Assembly (NCBI RefSeq): GCF_900101525.1
Contig: NZ_FMZD01000017.1
Coordinates: 1-57,878, forward strand
DNA: 57,878 nucleotides
Source of the DNA: Marinilactibacillus psychrotolerans
GTDB taxonomy: Bacteria > Bacillota > Bacilli > Lactobacillales > Carnobacteriaceae_A
Reading direction: 5' to 3'
Below are positions 57,444 through 57,878 of the stretch, in pieces; within the stretch, counting starts at the first letter, position 1, and every line of letters begins with the position of its first letter. Position numbers and translations under genes: made by a program. Under the pieces are notes generated by a model. That model was given only the letters and a program-made list of their open reading frames with translations. It did no database searches and was not told the origin of the DNA.

Positions 57444-57567
57444 TTTATATCACTCCTACTTTAAGTACTAGTATCAATACACTAAGTCAATCCTCTTTAT
57501 TAACAAACAACTAATATGTCATGGTAAGATTTTGAGAGTGTAAAATATCTTGTGTAAATAGAAAAAA

Positions 57568-57625
57568 GGAAGTCCCTTCTGTAGAATAGAGTTACCACAC
57601 TACATTCACAGAAAAGAGGACTTCC
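57568..57625 (+). promoter_or_regulatory. Hairpin that masks the transposase ribosome site
   Basis: GGAAGTCC (57568-57575) pairs with GGACTTCC (57618-57625), and TTCTGT (57577-57582) with ACAGAA (57608-57613). The right arm contains AGAGGA, the ribosome site for the ATG at 57628. Transcripts that enter from outside would fold and hide the site, which would limit transposase production. Confidence 0.6.
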
Positions 57626-57627
57626 CT

Positions 57628-57878
57628 ATGAACAATCTTACTACAGATATCTTACAGACTCTAGCCACAAAAGGTGATTTAAACGAATGTTTTCGTTCTC
57701 ATCTAGAATTAGCCGTTAACACCCTCTTAAAAACAGAATTGACTGCCTTTTTGGATTATGAAAAATATGATCGGATCGGTTTCCATTCAGGAAACTCTCG
57801 TAATGGCACCTATGATCGTAAGGTCAAAACCGAATACGGCGAACTTCAGCTTCAGATTCCACGTGATCGGAATGGTGA
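57628..57878 (+). CDS. IS256-family (Mutator type) transposase, truncated by window end
   Basis: The first 83 codons are visible; the frame is open to the window edge. Residues LELAVNTLLKTELTAFLDYEKY, then GNSRNGTYDRKVKTEYGEL and LQIPRDRNG are typical of the N-terminal part of IS256-type transposases. The catalytic DDE residues lie further on and are not seen. AGAGGA lies 7 bases before the ATG within a hairpin. Confidence 0.9.
   Translation, partial: MNNLTTDILQTLATKGDLNECFRSHLELAVNTLLKTELTAFLDYEKYDRIGFHSGNSRNGTYDRKVKTEYGELQLQIPRDRNG

Larger units (their letters stand above)
57534..57878 (+). mobile_element. IS256-family insertion sequence, left part
   Basis: Left end probably at GAGAGTGTAAAAT (about 57534), which resembles the terminal repeat of IS256-type elements. 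The transposase start follows inside, and the element runs past the right edge of the window. The exact terminal base and the target duplication cannot be checked because the other end is missing. Confidence 0.75.

Overview
The window looks like chromosome from a low-GC Gram-positive bacterium of the order Lactobacillales, most probably a Carnobacteriaceae-type lactic acid bacterium. I infer this from strongly AT-rich intergenic DNA, AGGAGG-type ribosome sites, frequent TTG/GTG starts, pepV, a CovRS-like two-component system, a bmpA-nup operon, a LysM autolysin and a recN-argR pair. A DUF368 protein and sodium-coupled transporters would fit a marine or alkaline habitat, but the genus cannot be fixed from sequence reading alone. 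Nearly all of the window is ordinary core genome. One insertion sequence (IS256 family) enters at the right edge, and a few short decayed coding fragments lie in gaps.

Layout, left to right. 1-760: a small orphan ORF and apparently decayed DNA. 767-4731: a heterodimeric multidrug ABC exporter (BmrCD/LmrCD type) behind a 32-codon leader peptide and a transcription attenuator. 4802-7123: an orphan PTS IIB, a Gfo/Idh-type dehydrogenase and a membrane-anchored metallophosphoesterase, apparently one operon. 7315-8615: small unknown genes and a remnant. 8616-13299: a neurotransmitter:sodium symporter-type transporter, a TM-helix-repeat channel-like protein, DegV, an unknown protein and a YlxP-like protein. 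13662-15896: a DUF368 lipid-carrier translocase, YwbE, a DUF305 protein and a macrodomain hydrolase. 16052-18058: an NhaC-family transporter under a lysine riboswitch, so probably a lysine transporter (LysW). 18264-23555: an atypical SDR and the glycine cleavage genes gcvT-gcvH-gcvPA-gcvPB. 23927-29081: a YugJ-type alcohol dehydrogenase, a GerMN lipoprotein, a small membrane protein, dipeptidase PepV and the NAD(P)HX dehydratase.

29466-33912: an RsuA-type pseudouridine synthase, a MurJ/YtgP-like flippase and a homodimeric ABC exporter. 34153-37005: leuS under a T-box leader with a CUC (Leu) specifier. 37177-40819: a 1172-residue glucosaminidase with ten LysM domains, preceded by a perfect WalR-box motif. 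40977-46680: the tRNA methyltransferase MnmM and the nucleoside ABC transporter bmpA-nupOPQ. 46887-50807: FtsK/SpoIIIE, acylphosphatase and YidC. 50833-53042: a CovRS-like two-component system. 53344-57443: 6-phosphogluconate dehydrogenase, a DUF4044 micro-protein, RecN and ArgR. 57534-57878: the left end of an IS256-family element.

I found no CRISPR array, phage, toxin-antitoxin or obvious new defence system. The best leads are regulatory: the leader-peptide attenuator on the drug exporter, the lysine riboswitch that reassigns an NhaC-family gene, the WalR box on the autolysin, and an inverted repeat in front of bmpA. All functional statements come from reading motifs; no database search was run.
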